Assembly (NCBI RefSeq): GCF_050947875.1
Contig: NC_134568.1
Span: 208,360,845-208,424,844 of the forward strand
Reading direction: 5' to 3'
Length of the DNA: 64,000 nucleotides
DNA from: Dermacentor variabilis
Taxonomy: Eukaryota > Arthropoda > Arachnida > Ixodida > Ixodidae
The notes beneath the pieces were generated by a model, which saw only the letters and a program-made list of their open reading frames with translations, was not told the DNA's origin and made no database searches. The position numbers and the translations under genes are program-made. Positions within the stretch are counted from its first letter, which is position 1, and each line of letters opens with the position of its first letter. This document shows positions 11,741 through 24,303 of this stretch, piece after piece.

Positions 11741-12994
11741 ATGTGACATTAGTATGTCCCCATTCTTGGCCAATCATCCGAAGCGGATCTGCTTAGGTGA
11801 CACAAGGGATATGTAGCCCTAAATATAATAAAGCGATAGCGCCCCATCCACAACAGACACCTCCGTGTCGAGCGCGGCCGCTTGGTGGACAGCGACTGCA
11901 ACGAAGTCGGAGCCATAATACTGCGCACTGTGGGGGGGTTGCTACAGAGTTTCAACTGGGGTGCAGTGATTGCAAAACGATATACTGTGTCGTGGTATCA
12001 TCCGGGATTTCGGTTGCCAGCGAGATCGCCACTCCGTGTGTCTGCTTATGTGCCCGTAAGGTTTCGCGATTCACGGATATTGCACGGGGATACAAGAACC
12101 ATCATAATAGTCATCATGAGAAAGATTGTTACTCACATTAACGTCGCCAAGCATCTCCAAAGGATGGATGCGCCTGTGATGTGCATTCGGGGGGATTCCT
12201 TACCTCTTGTAAAAAAATAAAAAAAAATATGTACAAGAGAAAGAGAGAAACTTCTTGCTTTCGCATCACGCTGATATACTTTGCACTTCGAAAGTCTACA
12301 AAGGAACGATGATGGAAGTCTAGTGCGGGAAGGGGGCGGGGACAGGGGTGCGCACACTTGTTAGAAGTACTGTGGTGCCGAAATATATTTTTTTATGGGA
12401 AAATGTGGACACCTTTGGATGCAGACACGCGGCATAATAGGATGAAGAAAAAGAAAGCAAAAGGCCATGCGAAACAACATCACCAAGTTTCTGTCGCGCA
12501 ATCTCCTTCAGACTTGAGAGTCTTCTGTAGTAATTGGTCATACTTTATCTCTTTCTTTATCAGAGCAAAAATACAATATGCTATATTTGGCAATTCCTTT
12601 AGTTTCACATAATTGTGATCCTTTTCTCTTTTATGTGTAGATTCTATCACGTGTCTAATGAATCCTACTGATAGGCTCGATACACATTCTTTTATCAGTC
12701 TCTTAAGAATAAACACTGAATTCAAACCATTTGTACAACAGGTGCCAGTAGCGAACGCTTAGAGACCTATCGATCTAATAAAGGTGGTCTATCTAGACAC
12801 TTGTGTTTTTGTAATCATCTACCGTCACAGGTCGTGGCCAGGCATACTTAATAGTCCTGTTTTATTACCGCGGATGAACAAGCAGTCAAATAAGCGGTAC
12901 GTAAGCCTTTACCTAGTTAGCGTTTTCATGAGAGGGCCGTTCGATGTGAAATGCGTAAATAGTTTGAGCTCGACCGGCTTTTATGTATATATAT
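11741..12994. other. no recognisable feature
   Basis: Intergenic sequence with no supported gene, and several short low-complexity A-rich tracts. Confidence 0.35.
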
Positions 12995-13200
12995 ATGAAT
13001 AAATAGGGGGAGAGAGAGAAAGAGGGGGGGAAGGCAGGGAGGTTAACCAGGGGTGACTTTCCGGTTTGCTTCCCTGCACTGGGGTGGGTGATATAGGGGT
13101 GGTAAAGACGGCAAAAGGCGAGAGGAGAAAAAAAGGAACAAGAAAAAAAAAACGAAGAAAGATAAAAAAAGTAAAGAGGTAACAGAAAAGGCGTTCCAAT
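12995..13200 (-). mobile_element. LINE 3' UTR fragment, same family as 59505-61615
   Basis: Read on the minus strand, it matches the 3' end of the RNase H-encoding LINE: an 'agtgcaggg-agcaaaccgg' block, a 'gttaacctccctgcctt' block, then a pyrimidine-rich CT tail. Only the 3' untranslated end is present, as expected for a severely 5'-truncated insertion. Confidence 0.7.
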
Positions 13201-16200
13201 CACAGGCGTTCACACAGGCCTGTCGACCTCAAGAAGCGTAGTAGCGCTTGCATGGCATTTTAGCACTTTAGAACTTTAGTAGATGCATTCGAAAATAATC
13301 TCTGTTTAATGTCTGAGCGCTACTTATATTTATGGTTGAGGGCGAAGTATACTGCGAAAAAAGAACCTTAAAGTTTGTTTTCTTCACTACGTCAGCGAAA
13401 ATTTCTGTTATTAGAGCGTTCGAAACTTACTATTACCCAGCAAAGGGGGAAGACATTTATTTGAGTTCTGTTTACTTATTAGGCTACAAAAAAGTACAAT
13501 ATTGAGTAGATTTGCGAGTCTTAGTAAAAATAATCGCCCATATACCTTCAGCAGTTGTATTATCTCTTTATGGGTTCCTGTATTGCAGGTATGCGTCAAA
13601 AAGCTCCGGCACTAAACCAATGAGAGAAATAGTGCAGTAGATGGGGGGATTCGATAACAAGAAAGAACAAAAGTTATTTTTAAATGTTTAATCAGTTGTT
13701 CTTTTTTTTGTTGCAACGGAGCGGGGAAATGTGGTGTGGAAAAATATCGATGTGGCCATGCATTCAGGAATAAATTTCATGTTCATATGGTTTATATTTA
13801 AACAAGAAAGAAAATGCGTTTGATAGCAGGATACATTGAAAGTTTGAAAGTCATGCGACAAACTTTCAGTACTGTGTGTTTGGTCTTAAAAGAGAAAATC
13901 GTTTTCAAACTTCGGACGTCAACGCTGCCTCACAGTATGTTTTCACTGCACTAAATTCTGAAATGCAATGAAAACATACGACGGAGCGACGCAGAGCACG
14001 AAGTAAGGAGCTGACTTCAAAGGACATTTTCTCAAGTTAATGCATAATCAACTCTGATCAAACGTCAAGAAATAAACTTAATCCTATACTGCTCCTAAAT
14101 TATCTCCCTATCTCCTGTTGCAACGCGATCTATATTAAAAGAAAAAAATAAAGAAAGGTATTTCTCGTTCAAAGAAAACTCCCTGCATTAAACTTAGAAA
14201 CATATGTATTAATTTTTTTTGTATATTGGATGCGTTATCTCCCACATTTTTGCAAGGACTGCTCACTATGTGATTTACAGGATGAATACACTTGCAAATG
14301 GAAAGTTTTCGACTTTCGTGCAGTTACGTTTTGCAAAATGTCAAAGACTCTTTAACATATTATCTTTGGTGCAACCAGAAACAGTTGTCGAACCATCTCG
14401 AAGGAGTGCCAATATTTCTGAAGAAAAAAAATTCGAATTATAACTCATATCCTGTTTTTCAATCCGACTTGAGTGGTGTAAACAATATTGTTATCGAGAG
14501 TGCAGGTTGCTATCGGGATCAGAGCCACTAATTGTTGTTGTTGTCATCGTCATCGTCGTTGCTGGTTTTTCTTCTGCATTAAGCTATGAAAGATGGAAAA
14601 CTTGGCTATCGAAAATGCCAGATATACCGAAATATTGTCCAACAAAAACAAGAGGAAGAAGTAGAAGAAGCAGGTAATGAAATAACATAACCGAGGATCT
14701 ATTTCCATTTATCAAAAGGAATGCGTGGATCACGAAGAAAAACAGAGAAAATAAAATGTAATGTATGCAAGAACACACAGGCATGAACAAGTCACAGAAA
14801 CACAGAAAATAAGAACACGTACCTGAACTACTCTTTATAAAGAATTGATCAGGTCACTCACTGCTCACGAGAAAATCCCTTAGAGCTTTCTGAGCTTCGT
14901 TTGGTGTAACACGAATAAGGTCCAAACACTTCCTTTCATGCTGGAAGGTGGAGCATTCCTTTCGTTCACTAGCATCCATTCTACTTCACAGCGGTAATTT
15001 ATTGATCATGAAACACTTTTGAGCTACAATTAAGCACATATGTCCGGTCGCGATGACCTTTTTGAAGCATCCTTCAATTTTAGGTTCTGAACCTGCTTCT
15101 TTCTTTCTTTTTTCCTACTGAACGTTTGTTGCAATGATGCAGGCACGGTGACAAAGAATAAGAAAGGGGCACGGCCATAGAACGCTCACTTACTACACGA
15201 AAGAAATTGGGGTCGATGTAAAATGTTTTGATCCGCCGATGTATAAGAATTTTCTGCCGTGGTGGCAGGTCACGTGCAGTTTAAGGAGAACCGCATGCAA
15301 GCTGCGGAAACCGTCAAGCTTGGGCGGCCGAACGAGGCGTTGCGTGCGAGCACGCCGGATTGGGTCACGGTGTAAGACATGCACCGCGTAGAACATGGGT
15401 TGCTTCACGCGCAGAAGGCGGTTCGTGTACGGGAGCTGCCATGCATGCCGAGCGCTGTCTGTGCACCACGTGCACCCACGTGGCGGAGATAGCACGTGCA
15501 CACATGGACGCGCACCCGTAGAGGCACCGACAAAAAAAAAAGAAAAAAAAGAACAAGAAGAAGAGAGAGAGAAGCATCTGATTCAAACTGTACGGCGCCC
15601 CAGTAGCTGTCGCTGGTTACCACTGAACAGAAAAGCATCTAGACGGAACCAAAGTGCCGTATCACCCAGGAAGGGGACATTGTAGTATGTTTCCTGGTAT
15701 TTGTAGCGGCTCTGTTGACTTAACGATGCCCTCGTTTCTCTTTTTCTCGCGTAGGCGTTGAGGTGACATTATTTGCGTAAACATGCGTCATGGCTTGTTA
15801 TCGCTCAAACCACGGCCGTGAGTAACTTTCGACTAACACGTTTCCGAGCGCCCATGAAACAAGTCTGTGCGTACGACAGGTGTTCAAGGACAGCGGCAAC
15901 GTGGCGGAAATACTTGGGGAAACTACACTTTACGGGAAAGCGGCGCTACTCGCGGTTCTATTTTATCGAACGTGCCGACGGCTGAAGTTTTAGTCCGGCC
16001 GCATAGTATTTCTACACACATAGATACGCGAGTTTGAAGGAGCTGTTCTTATCGTTTGACATAATCGATGATTAGAAGTATTGAGGTTCGATATAAGATG
16101 CCTCCGCAAATTAGCCGAGTTATAGTTTCCGTAACCTTGAACGTTAATCGGGTAGTTTCACTTTAACTGCTTGGAGCGCTCTTCTTTCTGAGGCGGTAGA

Positions 16201-16948
16201 TGGAGCTTTAATTAATTCATGGGACGCGAGCTTATGCAGTCTCTCAGTGTGAACGCCCGTCTGCTTCTCGTGAAAACGCGCCTCTGATTGCTCGCTCGCT
16301 GTCACTGTAGTCGTGCTGCCCTCTGGAGAGACTTGCGTGAAAAAGAAAAGTGGGCTCTCAAGAAAAAAGAAAAAAAAAGGAGACGAATCTAGAAAATGTG
16401 CGTGAGACGAAACGACCGAGTGCGGAGGGAGCGCGAGAGAGGAAACTCGGTCGCGCCCGTTCAAAGCACGATCGAGACGTCCGAAAAACATCGGGCAGGG
16501 CTTCAAGTTGGTTAATGCAGGGCCGGTATTTTGTAGCGATGCCTTTTCCGATTCTATGCTTTTTCAGGCTTTCCGCGCTTGGCCAGTGGTCAGAGCGACG
16601 GTCTGTCCACATTATCAGCGGGATCAGGCGGCCTTGTGTGGTGGATGATAAGAATAGCATAGAATAAGGCATAAGGCATCGCTACAAAATAGCGACCCAG
16701 GCTGCTTCGAGGAGGGCAAAGCAAAAGTAACAAGAAAGAGCAAGAACCAAAAGAGCACAAATCGTGGAGGAAACGCTGCAAGCCCTTTAGTATTATTTTT
16801 CTTTTAGGCAATGGTACCAAAGTTGATCTTAACATTAGAGCTGCAGCGTCTTTCAGTGCTGGTCAAGTTCTAGCGTTTTAGTTTGTCCAGTTTGCACGAG
16901 GACAAAAAACCGCATGGTGATTGATAGGCACTAAAACATAATTACTGT
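13201..16948. other. intergenic, no supported gene
   Basis: AT-rich sequence to about 15.1 kb, then mixed composition. Short GTT/GTC trinucleotide runs occur at about 14534-14565. No transposon or gene motif was recognised on either strand. Confidence 0.4.
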
Positions 16949-17075
16949 CTTATTTTGTTGTAGCGCACGCTGAATAAGGGCAACAGAAAGGCACATCTGA
17001 CACACACAGCGCTAACTTTCAACAACAGATTTATTTCCCGTTCTCGTCACTATATATATACACACCCTCGAACCG

Positions 17076-17588
17076 TCATATACAGCACGTGTAAAATTTC
17101 GGTAAAAGATGAACAAAATAAATATAAACTGGGAACCGCACGTAAGCAGTCTTTTGACTCGCACATTCACAGACATGTACACATTCATGTGCACATTCAG
17201 CACGAACAAAGATAATTGAGCTCTTTCGAGGATAATGAAATTTGGAAGGTTTAATGACGAATGCCTCGCCGAATGTTGAAATGTGTCTAGCTTCTATTAT
17301 CAAGCGCGTCATCTCACACCTGCTTCTACTCATGGTGAATGTTTCTTTAAATCTAGGTTTGCATGTGCATCTCTGGCACTGGATGGCAAGAAAGCCGTCA
17401 GCGGCCAACTTGTTTACTTTGTTATTGTGTTCTCGTCGCCTCTCATTTATGCATCTGCCTGTTTGACCAATGTAGGATCGTCCACACCCGAGAGGAACGC
17501 GGTATACCACACCCGCGATGCAATCAATGAATTTGTTTTTATGTTCTTTTTCGCATGCGGTACGTGCAATTCTTTCCCGCCTTGTTTT
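17076..17588 (-). pseudogene. GIY-YIG endonuclease domain, inverted duplicate arm of Penelope-like element
   Basis: The minus-strand frame matches the plus-strand arm at 18780-19214 residue for residue apart from a few substitutions, for example M for T after the RCE triplet. It shows the family signature VYRV...SYIG, then an arginine-rich segment RCINERRREH, and a later EARH that fits the catalytic glutamate. It lacks an upstream RT in this orientation, so it is a detached partial copy rather than a separate gene. Homology with the right arm ends near 17588. Beyond this point the sequence reads in a different frame. Confidence 0.85.
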
Positions 17589-17718
17589 TCTGGCTTTGTG
17601 TTTTCAGCGCTAAGACTCACAAAGATGGTGTACCGTTTCCGTGTGATAGTTTCTGAGATGGACACATGGCAGTCATCTGTCGCCTTGTACCTACAAAAAA
17701 CAAAAAAACAAACTAAAC

Positions 17719-18751
17719 TTGCTAGACATCAATGACCCTTTCCTCACTGAAAGTTCTGAGGAGGTTTTAAGTTTTGTAAGAGCTCATGAACATCAACGTG
17801 TAAAGGCCTTCTCCGCAATTGTTAAAGACCTTTATTATTCTCTGCCACAATCAGAATTATTAACCTGTATTGACAGTTGCATCGATACATATGGTGCCTT
17901 TAGGTTTAGTACGGAAGCAGGCACATCCATTGAGAATTTTTTAGAATTACTTAGGTTTTATTTGCCGACTACGTTTATCTAAAACAAAGGTACCTACATG
18001 TATCTGCAGAAACAGGGAGTGTATATAGGTTCTTGCCTAGCATCAGTGCTAAGTAATCTGCTTTTAGCCAAACTGGACAGAGACATGTCAGAGCGCCTTC
18101 ACGATCTAAGGTTGTAAATGTTTTGAGATATGTTGACAACTTTTTAGTTCTTATTGACTGTACATCCGCTTGTTTTACTAATGAATGTGCTTCTGTTTTT
18201 ACTGCTATTCGTGACTGTCTTAATCCACTAGAAGTGACCTTTGAAATGCAATGTGCCGGGAGGATTAGATTCCTTGACATCAAGTTTGTGCTCACCGATA
18301 ACAAAACCTGCTGGTGTTACGAACCTAGGGCAAGTAAGCCACTTTACCATTTCATTCCGCGCATACAAAGCTTTTGAAGAGGGGAATTGCGAAGATGTGT
18401 TTCAGCGAAGCACTGAAAAAATCATACCTAATGCATGATAGCTTCGGACGGCAAGCCTCGCGTTTAAGCTGCGCTGGTTACCCGAGCCACGTGCTTGTGT
18501 CAGTCGCAGAAGGACTTCTTAAGAAGGCACAGCAAAGCAGGTCGGAGCAGATGCATGGTTCAAGCACTGACATGGACAAAACAAAGGTTTCTGTCATCCC
18601 CTACATACACGGTTTCTCCCATAGATTAAAGAAGATTTCTGGAAGGAGCGGCATCAACGTTATATTTTGGGCGCCTAAAAAAATCGGTCAGCCTGTGCAA
18701 AAACACAAGGCGGGAAAGAATTGCACGTACCGCATGCGAAAAAGGACATAA
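17719..18751 (+). pseudogene. Penelope-like reverse transcriptase, frameshifted
   Basis: Three consecutive frames carry the RT. The first (17719-17982) has the palm motif VKDLYYSLPQ near 17820. A segment reading QKQGVYIGSCLASVLSN follows at about 18000-18050 in another phase. The motif-C equivalent YVDNFLVL lies near 18130, with the downstream FLDIKFVL near 18270. The last frame (18374-18751) forms the linker into the GIY-YIG domain. In-frame stops and at least two frameshifts separate these pieces. The 5' part of the RT is missing. In intact elements this protein reverse-transcribes its RNA at the target site. Confidence 0.8.
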
Positions 18752-18779
18752 AAACAAATTCATTGATTGCATCGCGGGT

Positions 18780-19214
18780 GTGGTATACCGCGTTCCTCTC
18801 GGGTGTGGACGATCCTACATTGGTCAAACAGGCAGATGCATAAATGAGAGGCGACGAGAACACAATAACAAAGTAAACAAGTTGGCCGCTGACGGCTTTC
18901 TTGCCATCCAGTGCCAGAGATGCACATGCAAACCTAGATTTAAAGAAACATTCACCATGAGTAGAAGCAGGTGTGAGACGACGCGCTTGATAATAGAAGC
19001 TAGACACATTTCAACATTCGGCGAGGCATTCGTCATTAAACCTTCCAAATTTCATTATCCTCGAAAGAGCTCAATTATCTTTGTTCGTGCTGAATGTGCA
19101 CATGAATGTGTACATGTCTGTGAATGTGCGAGTCAAAAAACTGCTTACGTGCGGTTCCCAGTTTATATTTATTTTGTTCATTTTTTACCGAAATTTTACA
19201 CGTTCTGTATATGA
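18780..19214 (+). pseudogene. GIY-YIG endonuclease domain of Penelope-like element
   Basis: A domain of about 110 residues with the GIY-like VYRVPLGC, the YIG motif SYIGQTG, a conserved basic segment RCINERRREHN and a distal glutamate in IEARHIS. Its cysteine-rich insert (QCQRCTC) is also seen in Penelope endonucleases. The domain is C-terminal to the RT, the canonical Penelope order. It is cut off from the RT by an in-frame stop just upstream, so it counts as part of a dead element even though its own frame is open. Confidence 0.85.
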
Positions 19215-19330
19215 CGGTTCGAGGGTGTGTATATACAGTGACGAGAACGGGAAACAAATCTGTTGTTGAAAGTTAGCGCTGTGTGTGTCAGATGTGCCTT
19301 TCTGTTCAGCGTGCGCTACAACAAAATAAG

Positions 19331-21715
19331 ATATGCCCTACCAACAAGCCCCTATAGCTATCCTCAGAATTACTGGCTACTATAGGCAGTAATTATTGCA
19401 ATGAAATGTTCGAGTGATACGAAGGCGAAACTGTCGTGCAGTTCACGCTCGTTTTATTACTTGAGCGCTGGTCTGGCTGGTGGTTTGGATTCGTCACAAC
19501 GTCAAGCGAAATTAGGCTGCGAATTTTGCTAGCGAGATTGAATCTAAAAGTAAAGAGATGGATATACACGAGACAGTGCTAGGTGACATTGTTATATTGC
19601 GTCCGTGTTTCCTTTTGAATACCTTTGTTTTGACTACTGCACGGAAAGGAAGAAAAAAAAAAAGCTGCCGGTATGCCATTATATGCCTATACGCCTAATT
19701 AAAATTTATACTTTTTTCTGTTCACAAGGCAAAGAATGAACATCGCCGTACTTATATGAGCAATGTGATATCCTGTTTTATCACGTGTAAATTAAGGGGA
19801 AAAAGAAAGAAAACCCCGAAGCGTAGGTACTGCTGGAGAGCGCGGTTGATCAGTAATAAGGAGGAGTGGTACAGTTAATGTTCCTTCCCCCGCCGTCTTT
19901 TCGGGCTAAATTGTGAGAAGGAACCACGGGCCCAAGAGCGCCTTGTAAAACCGATGGATCGCACTGCGTGTTTTCTGTTGAGCGCGCGCGGCGGCCGTTT
20001 GTTATGCGTTCCTGTGATACGGTATATTGGCTTATTAAATTTTCCCGCCCCACTGCATAGGCTTCACTTTCTGGACCGAGTAAAGCGGTACTCGGCGAGT
20101 AAACGTACGACAACGTCCCGGTGTTGCGCCGCGCATCCTCAAAAATGAAAAAAAAAAGGAACAAATTAATAATCTACTGATACCGCGTTGGCTGTGAGCG
20201 GAGGAACCGTGTTCGGCGCTTCCATTTACGTGAGGGCGCCTCGGCAGCGCATGTGTTTTTCCCCAGCCTGCGCGCACTAAGATTGATCGCTCGTCAGTGG
20301 TCGGGCAGTTCGTCTTGTGCGTGTATATATGTTTTGTCCCGGGCGTTTACTCAGAGAGTTGGCATTGCGTGTGGCGCCAGAGAGCCCGGGGATTCGCAGC
20401 ACAAAGCTCTCGGCGCTCTTTACTCCGCGTCTCTTTCTCCTCGGAGCGTGTCGCATTAATCTGGTTGCATTTCGTGCAGCCCACGCATGCAGTTAACGCG
20501 CCACTTCTATTTATACATGCTCGCCGATATAGCGGACAACGCCCGACGGCTCTGTGCTCGTAACTGCGATGCGTATCGTATACGTTTGGAGCAGAAATGG
20601 CGGGACCGAGGGGACACAGAGGCACTGTCCACATTTAGCTGTTGTTCTTGCCTTGTATCGTTTTTGTGTGTAATATAGAACTGTGCGCGTAGCGTATCTT
20701 AACGAGCGCTAGGAGTGATACTCAGAGAAAGCTGCGAGGCGAAGTCGCCTTTGGTTTTGATTGTGTTTCCGCGTGCTTGCGCTATATAGTAGTGCGCGTG
20801 GCTCGGGCCTTGTCATAAAGAGGTTTGATGTTACGAGCAGATGTGACGTGGATTTCAGCTTTCCCACGCGAAAACTAGGGCGGCTAAGGAGTCTTTGAAA
20901 GCAGCGAATGCGAATGGGCCACATACTCCCGCGAAGCTGTCACCGTTCTTCCGGGCACAGTTCCGTCTAATAGATATTCTTCTTTGAGATATGTATATGT
21001 TGCTTAAGCGACTGGCTTGGTATATAATTCATCGGTACATGAAGAATAAAATCATGCGGAATAGTGGGATGGCTTATTCGTGAAATTTGGAAGTGCTTTG
21101 GTAGAATTAAAATTGAATTCTGGAGTACTGGAATTCTGTTTTTCAAATTTGGCGGTTCATCGTTCATCGGATACAAGGGCACGTGAGAAACTGTTTGAAA
21201 GAGATCCTAACGCCTCACGAACACATTTTCCGACAGCCCACCGTGTGCTATTTTACATGTATATTAGGTAATCTCCGATCTGTGAAAGTTACCGCTCTGA
21301 AGACATCGTAAACAGTTGGAGTGAAAGCAAGCATTAATTCCATCACAGACACTCAAATCATCACTCGCTGCTCCTCCGTATCTGTTTCCGATATTTACCT
21401 CATTGGAGTTAATATGGAAGTTGGGATTTCCTGGACATTGTCCCACTTTCGAAAAAAATATCCCGATGTTAGCGTCAGCTACGTACATGCACCTTACCAA
21501 AGTGCTTGCACTTTGTTGTACCGAAATATCCCGAATTTACATTGGGTGTATGCAGTTGTTTATTCCATTTTATTTATTTACTATCAGCGCTGTACAGGCG
21601 TTACACAGAGGAGTTGAAAAAATTCGAATAGACCTAAGCACTTATGAGTTGTGAATACGAAAGCATTAATGTCCAGTTGAATGCCGCTCAGTGGTCCTTC
21701 GAGTTATGAATTCCT
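19331..21715. other. no supported gene
   Basis: Sequence immediately right of 19330 may continue into another Penelope unit, since partial tandem arrangement is common in the family, but I could not confirm it. A GC-richer stretch at 19900-20700 has overlapping open frames without a recognisable domain. Confidence 0.35.
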
Positions 21716-21800
21716 CGTGGCCAAGCGAGCGCGTTGAGAGGCTTGGCCAGCACCTCCTAGATAGCACAAGGCTGGTATGATTCGATCCCTGGCGTCATAC
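21716..21800 (+). repeat. tRNA-derived SINE-like head
   Basis: A-box-like segment (tggccaagcgagcgcg, 21719-21734) and B-box-like segment (tgattcgatccct, 21778-21790) at tRNA spacing. The sequence continues into non-tRNA repeat DNA, which suggests a retroposed element. Confidence 0.4.
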
Positions 21801-21958
21801 TACCTTGCCCGACTGCCATAGAATCTAATGGGGACGCTCCCGAGTAGGCCACGGTGATTTTGACGTCACCGCTTTCGTCACGCCGGACTTCGCAATGAAA
21901 ATTTCGGTCCAAGTAGCACGACGTCATCAAGCAGAGCGCACAGACCTGCTATTTAGGA

Positions 21959-22035
21959 GGCGTTGGCTTAGCCCAGTGGGTAATACGCTCGCCTTCGGAG
22001 CCTGGAGGTCGTAGGCTCGAAACTCACTACCGCTG
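21959..22035 (+). repeat. tRNA-derived SINE-like head
   Basis: A-box (ttagcccagtggg, 21968-21980) and B-box (gtaggctcgaaactcac, 22011-22026), with an AT-rich body starting directly after. It is continuous with the repeat at 22050-22390 and may be its 5' head. Confidence 0.5.
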
Positions 22036-22049
22036 ACGTTTTTGTTCTC

Positions 22050-22390
22050 GAATTTATTCTGTTCTTTATACAATAATTTATTTATTGTCATTACCGAGGC
22101 GTAGTCAGAACGCAGGCGAGAGTTTGCACGGACAAGGAACGCGTGGATAACACTGGCATCCCAGAGTGGAAGCAAGGGTGACGTTGCTTCCTGGCGATGC
22201 CCTCTCCCCTCACGCAACACCTGGCGCGCTGTCGCCCAGCAGGAGTGGCCCTTCCACCCGCTCTACTCCGTCGAGGCGCTGTGACGGAGAACCGCAGCCA
22301 ATGGGGATTTAGGTGCCGTTTTTCGCTTGTCCAAACGACAGGAGCCGGCTTTCTCGCTGAAGGAGCCATTTGATGCTTTCGTATCAATAA
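22050..22390 (+). repeat. dispersed repeat, copy A (uninterrupted)
   Basis: Aligns with 56029-56103 plus 56986-57235. Shared blocks include 'agaacgcaggcgaga', 'ggacaaggaacgcg', 'gatg-cctctcccctca-gcaacacct', 'aggggccgtttttcgcttgt' (with small differences) and 'atttgatgctt-cg-atcaa'. This copy is continuous and gives the state before the large insertion seen in copy B. Confidence 0.75.
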
Positions 22391-24217
22391 AACAAAACAA
22401 ACAAGACTAACAAAGCAGTACATGATCACAGACAGCAGACTTGAACGCGTCGTGATCAGTGATGCTGACAACGGAGGCAGGAAGGCGATTCCATTCTTGA
22501 CTAAATTTAGGAATGAAGGCCTCGAAGTACACATTTTTCTTACACTGTGGCATCCCGATTTTCATTTGATGATCACTACGAGCTGAAAAGTGGCTAGGAG
22601 GTGGAAAAAAATTCTCAAATCGTCATTAATGCAATATATTTTATGGAATAGGCATAGGCTGAAAATACGATGCTTCGAGTGGCTCGAGAGAACAGACTTC
22701 CGGTCGCCGACGAGAAGCCAATATCCGGAGTGTGTGTGGCGTGGTGCATGGTTTCACGCTGACGTCAATGGCCCAACCCTTGTGCGAAATATCTATCGAG
22801 TGTCGTGTCGTCCGAGAAGAAAGGAGTTTCGGTCGACAATACGATATTTGGGTGGTTATTGCTATACGGCGGTAGAGAACGTCCCTTTCGGCAAGCAAAG
22901 ATTACATTGCTTGGTTACATTGATTACATTACATTGTGAAAACGGAGGCTTCACGTCCAAAAAATGCGCCGGTGACATCAACTGCTCTTTGGGAGTTTGG
23001 AAAGTATACTCCGGAAGTAGTCATCACCGCGGAGAAAAAAGTCTCTACGCACTTGGAGCAAGGGAATGACCTCCTCGCCTGAAAAGGAGAGACTTTGGTC
23101 ACGTAAATCAGCAGCCAAACAGAAGAAAGCTGTCACGTGACTCGGCGGCCAATCAGAAGGAAGACAGCACGTCTGCCATGTTACTTTGGGTCAAGACGCT
23201 CACCAGCCCGAGACTATATGAATGCTTCTATTGTCACATCTGGGCTATTTAAACAGCCCCTTCATCTACGAAATTTCTCTCATGTCAGCTCAATCTTGAC
23301 TTACGTTGTAAATAAATCGTTTAAGATTGTGCAACAGCAATGTCATTCCTGTCCGGCAGCCTAGTCTCCTGATGCCCATGACACGTCAGCCTCGGTCACT
23401 TACCTTTTAGTAAGGCCGGACGGCAAGCTACAAGGAACGAGAATCCGCCGTCCTAACAGCAGGCAACATTAGTGGCCTTCTTCGCCTATGTACCCACGGC
23501 GTCCGAATCACTTGTGCTGTTAACTGTCTTTCATTCCGTCAAATTTGAAACTGGGAAGGTACCACATTTAGTTCATGCACATCAAATGTCAGGCGTCGCC
23601 TGCCACACTGGTTCATGACGGGTATGCGTCCACTTTCAGGAGAGTCCTTAAACTGAAAAGTTGAGTTTATCGCAACTACATAGTTTCATTTTCATGGAAG
23701 GCACTCGCCTACGAAATGTCAGGTTTGCCGTAATCCCGTTCTACTAATGCATCATGGCTCACAATGCTTTGTGTCTTGCGTGTCTTTGTGTCTGGCGAGA
23801 AGCCGCTAGAGATGCGCTTGACAATTTATTTAAATTGTAAATAATAAAGCAGAATGTGTTTTGGTGGTCAGAGTATATAGGATAAGCATTGTGATGCAAA
23901 TAAAAACAAACTGAACGCACTTTGGCGCATGCTCCATGCGCTGTCCCGGAACGTTTCCTGATTTTCTAGTCTCATATGTCCAGATTTTATCCAGATTTTA
24001 CTAATGCTCCTGTCTAGATTTTCCCAACTCTAACTATTATGCGAACTTTGCTGCAAAGCAACAGTGACTGTTTATTGGTTACCTCTCTGGGCGCACCTTC
24101 TTTTTCTATCCCCTCCTTCCAAAAGAGTAGGCAGGCTTTGTGTCCCTCTCGGAGGCAGTTGCCAGCCTGCTCCTTCTCTATTTCCTTCTCTTTGCACTGT
24201 ATGTATGTTTCCATGTC
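22391..24217. other. no supported gene
   Basis: Intergenic. A 159-codon open frame (22590-23069) is the longest and shows no recognisable domain. Two related short segments 'cacgtg-a/ctcggcggccaatcagaagg' lie near 23110-23160. Confidence 0.35.

Positions 24218-24302
<85 letters not shown>
24218..24302. repeat. (TAA)n microsatellite
   Basis: About 28 uninterrupted TAA units. The poly-Ile and poly-Asn open frames across it are artefacts. Confidence 0.98.

Positions 24303-24303
<1 letters not shown>

Larger units (their letters stand above)
16949..19330 (+). mobile_element. Penelope-like element with inverted terminal arms
   Basis: The body (about 17700-18700, plus strand) encodes decayed Penelope-type reverse transcriptase. 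The right arm (18704-19330) encodes a GIY-YIG endonuclease domain. The left arm (16949-17588) is a nearly identical inverted copy of the right arm. Outer ends are exact reverse complements: 'cttattttgttgtagcgc' at the left and its complement ending at 19330. Inverted or tandem partial duplications are characteristic of Penelope-like insertions. Stops and frameshifts in the RT make the copy non-autonomous, although the arms are little diverged. No target-site duplication was found. Confidence 0.85.

Noticed and set aside
17000..19300. Hammerhead ribozyme expected in Penelope-like arms
   Set aside because: The nearest sequence (gtgacgag...ggaaac) lacks an intact CTGANGA core, and I could not pair the stems, so no ribozyme is claimed.
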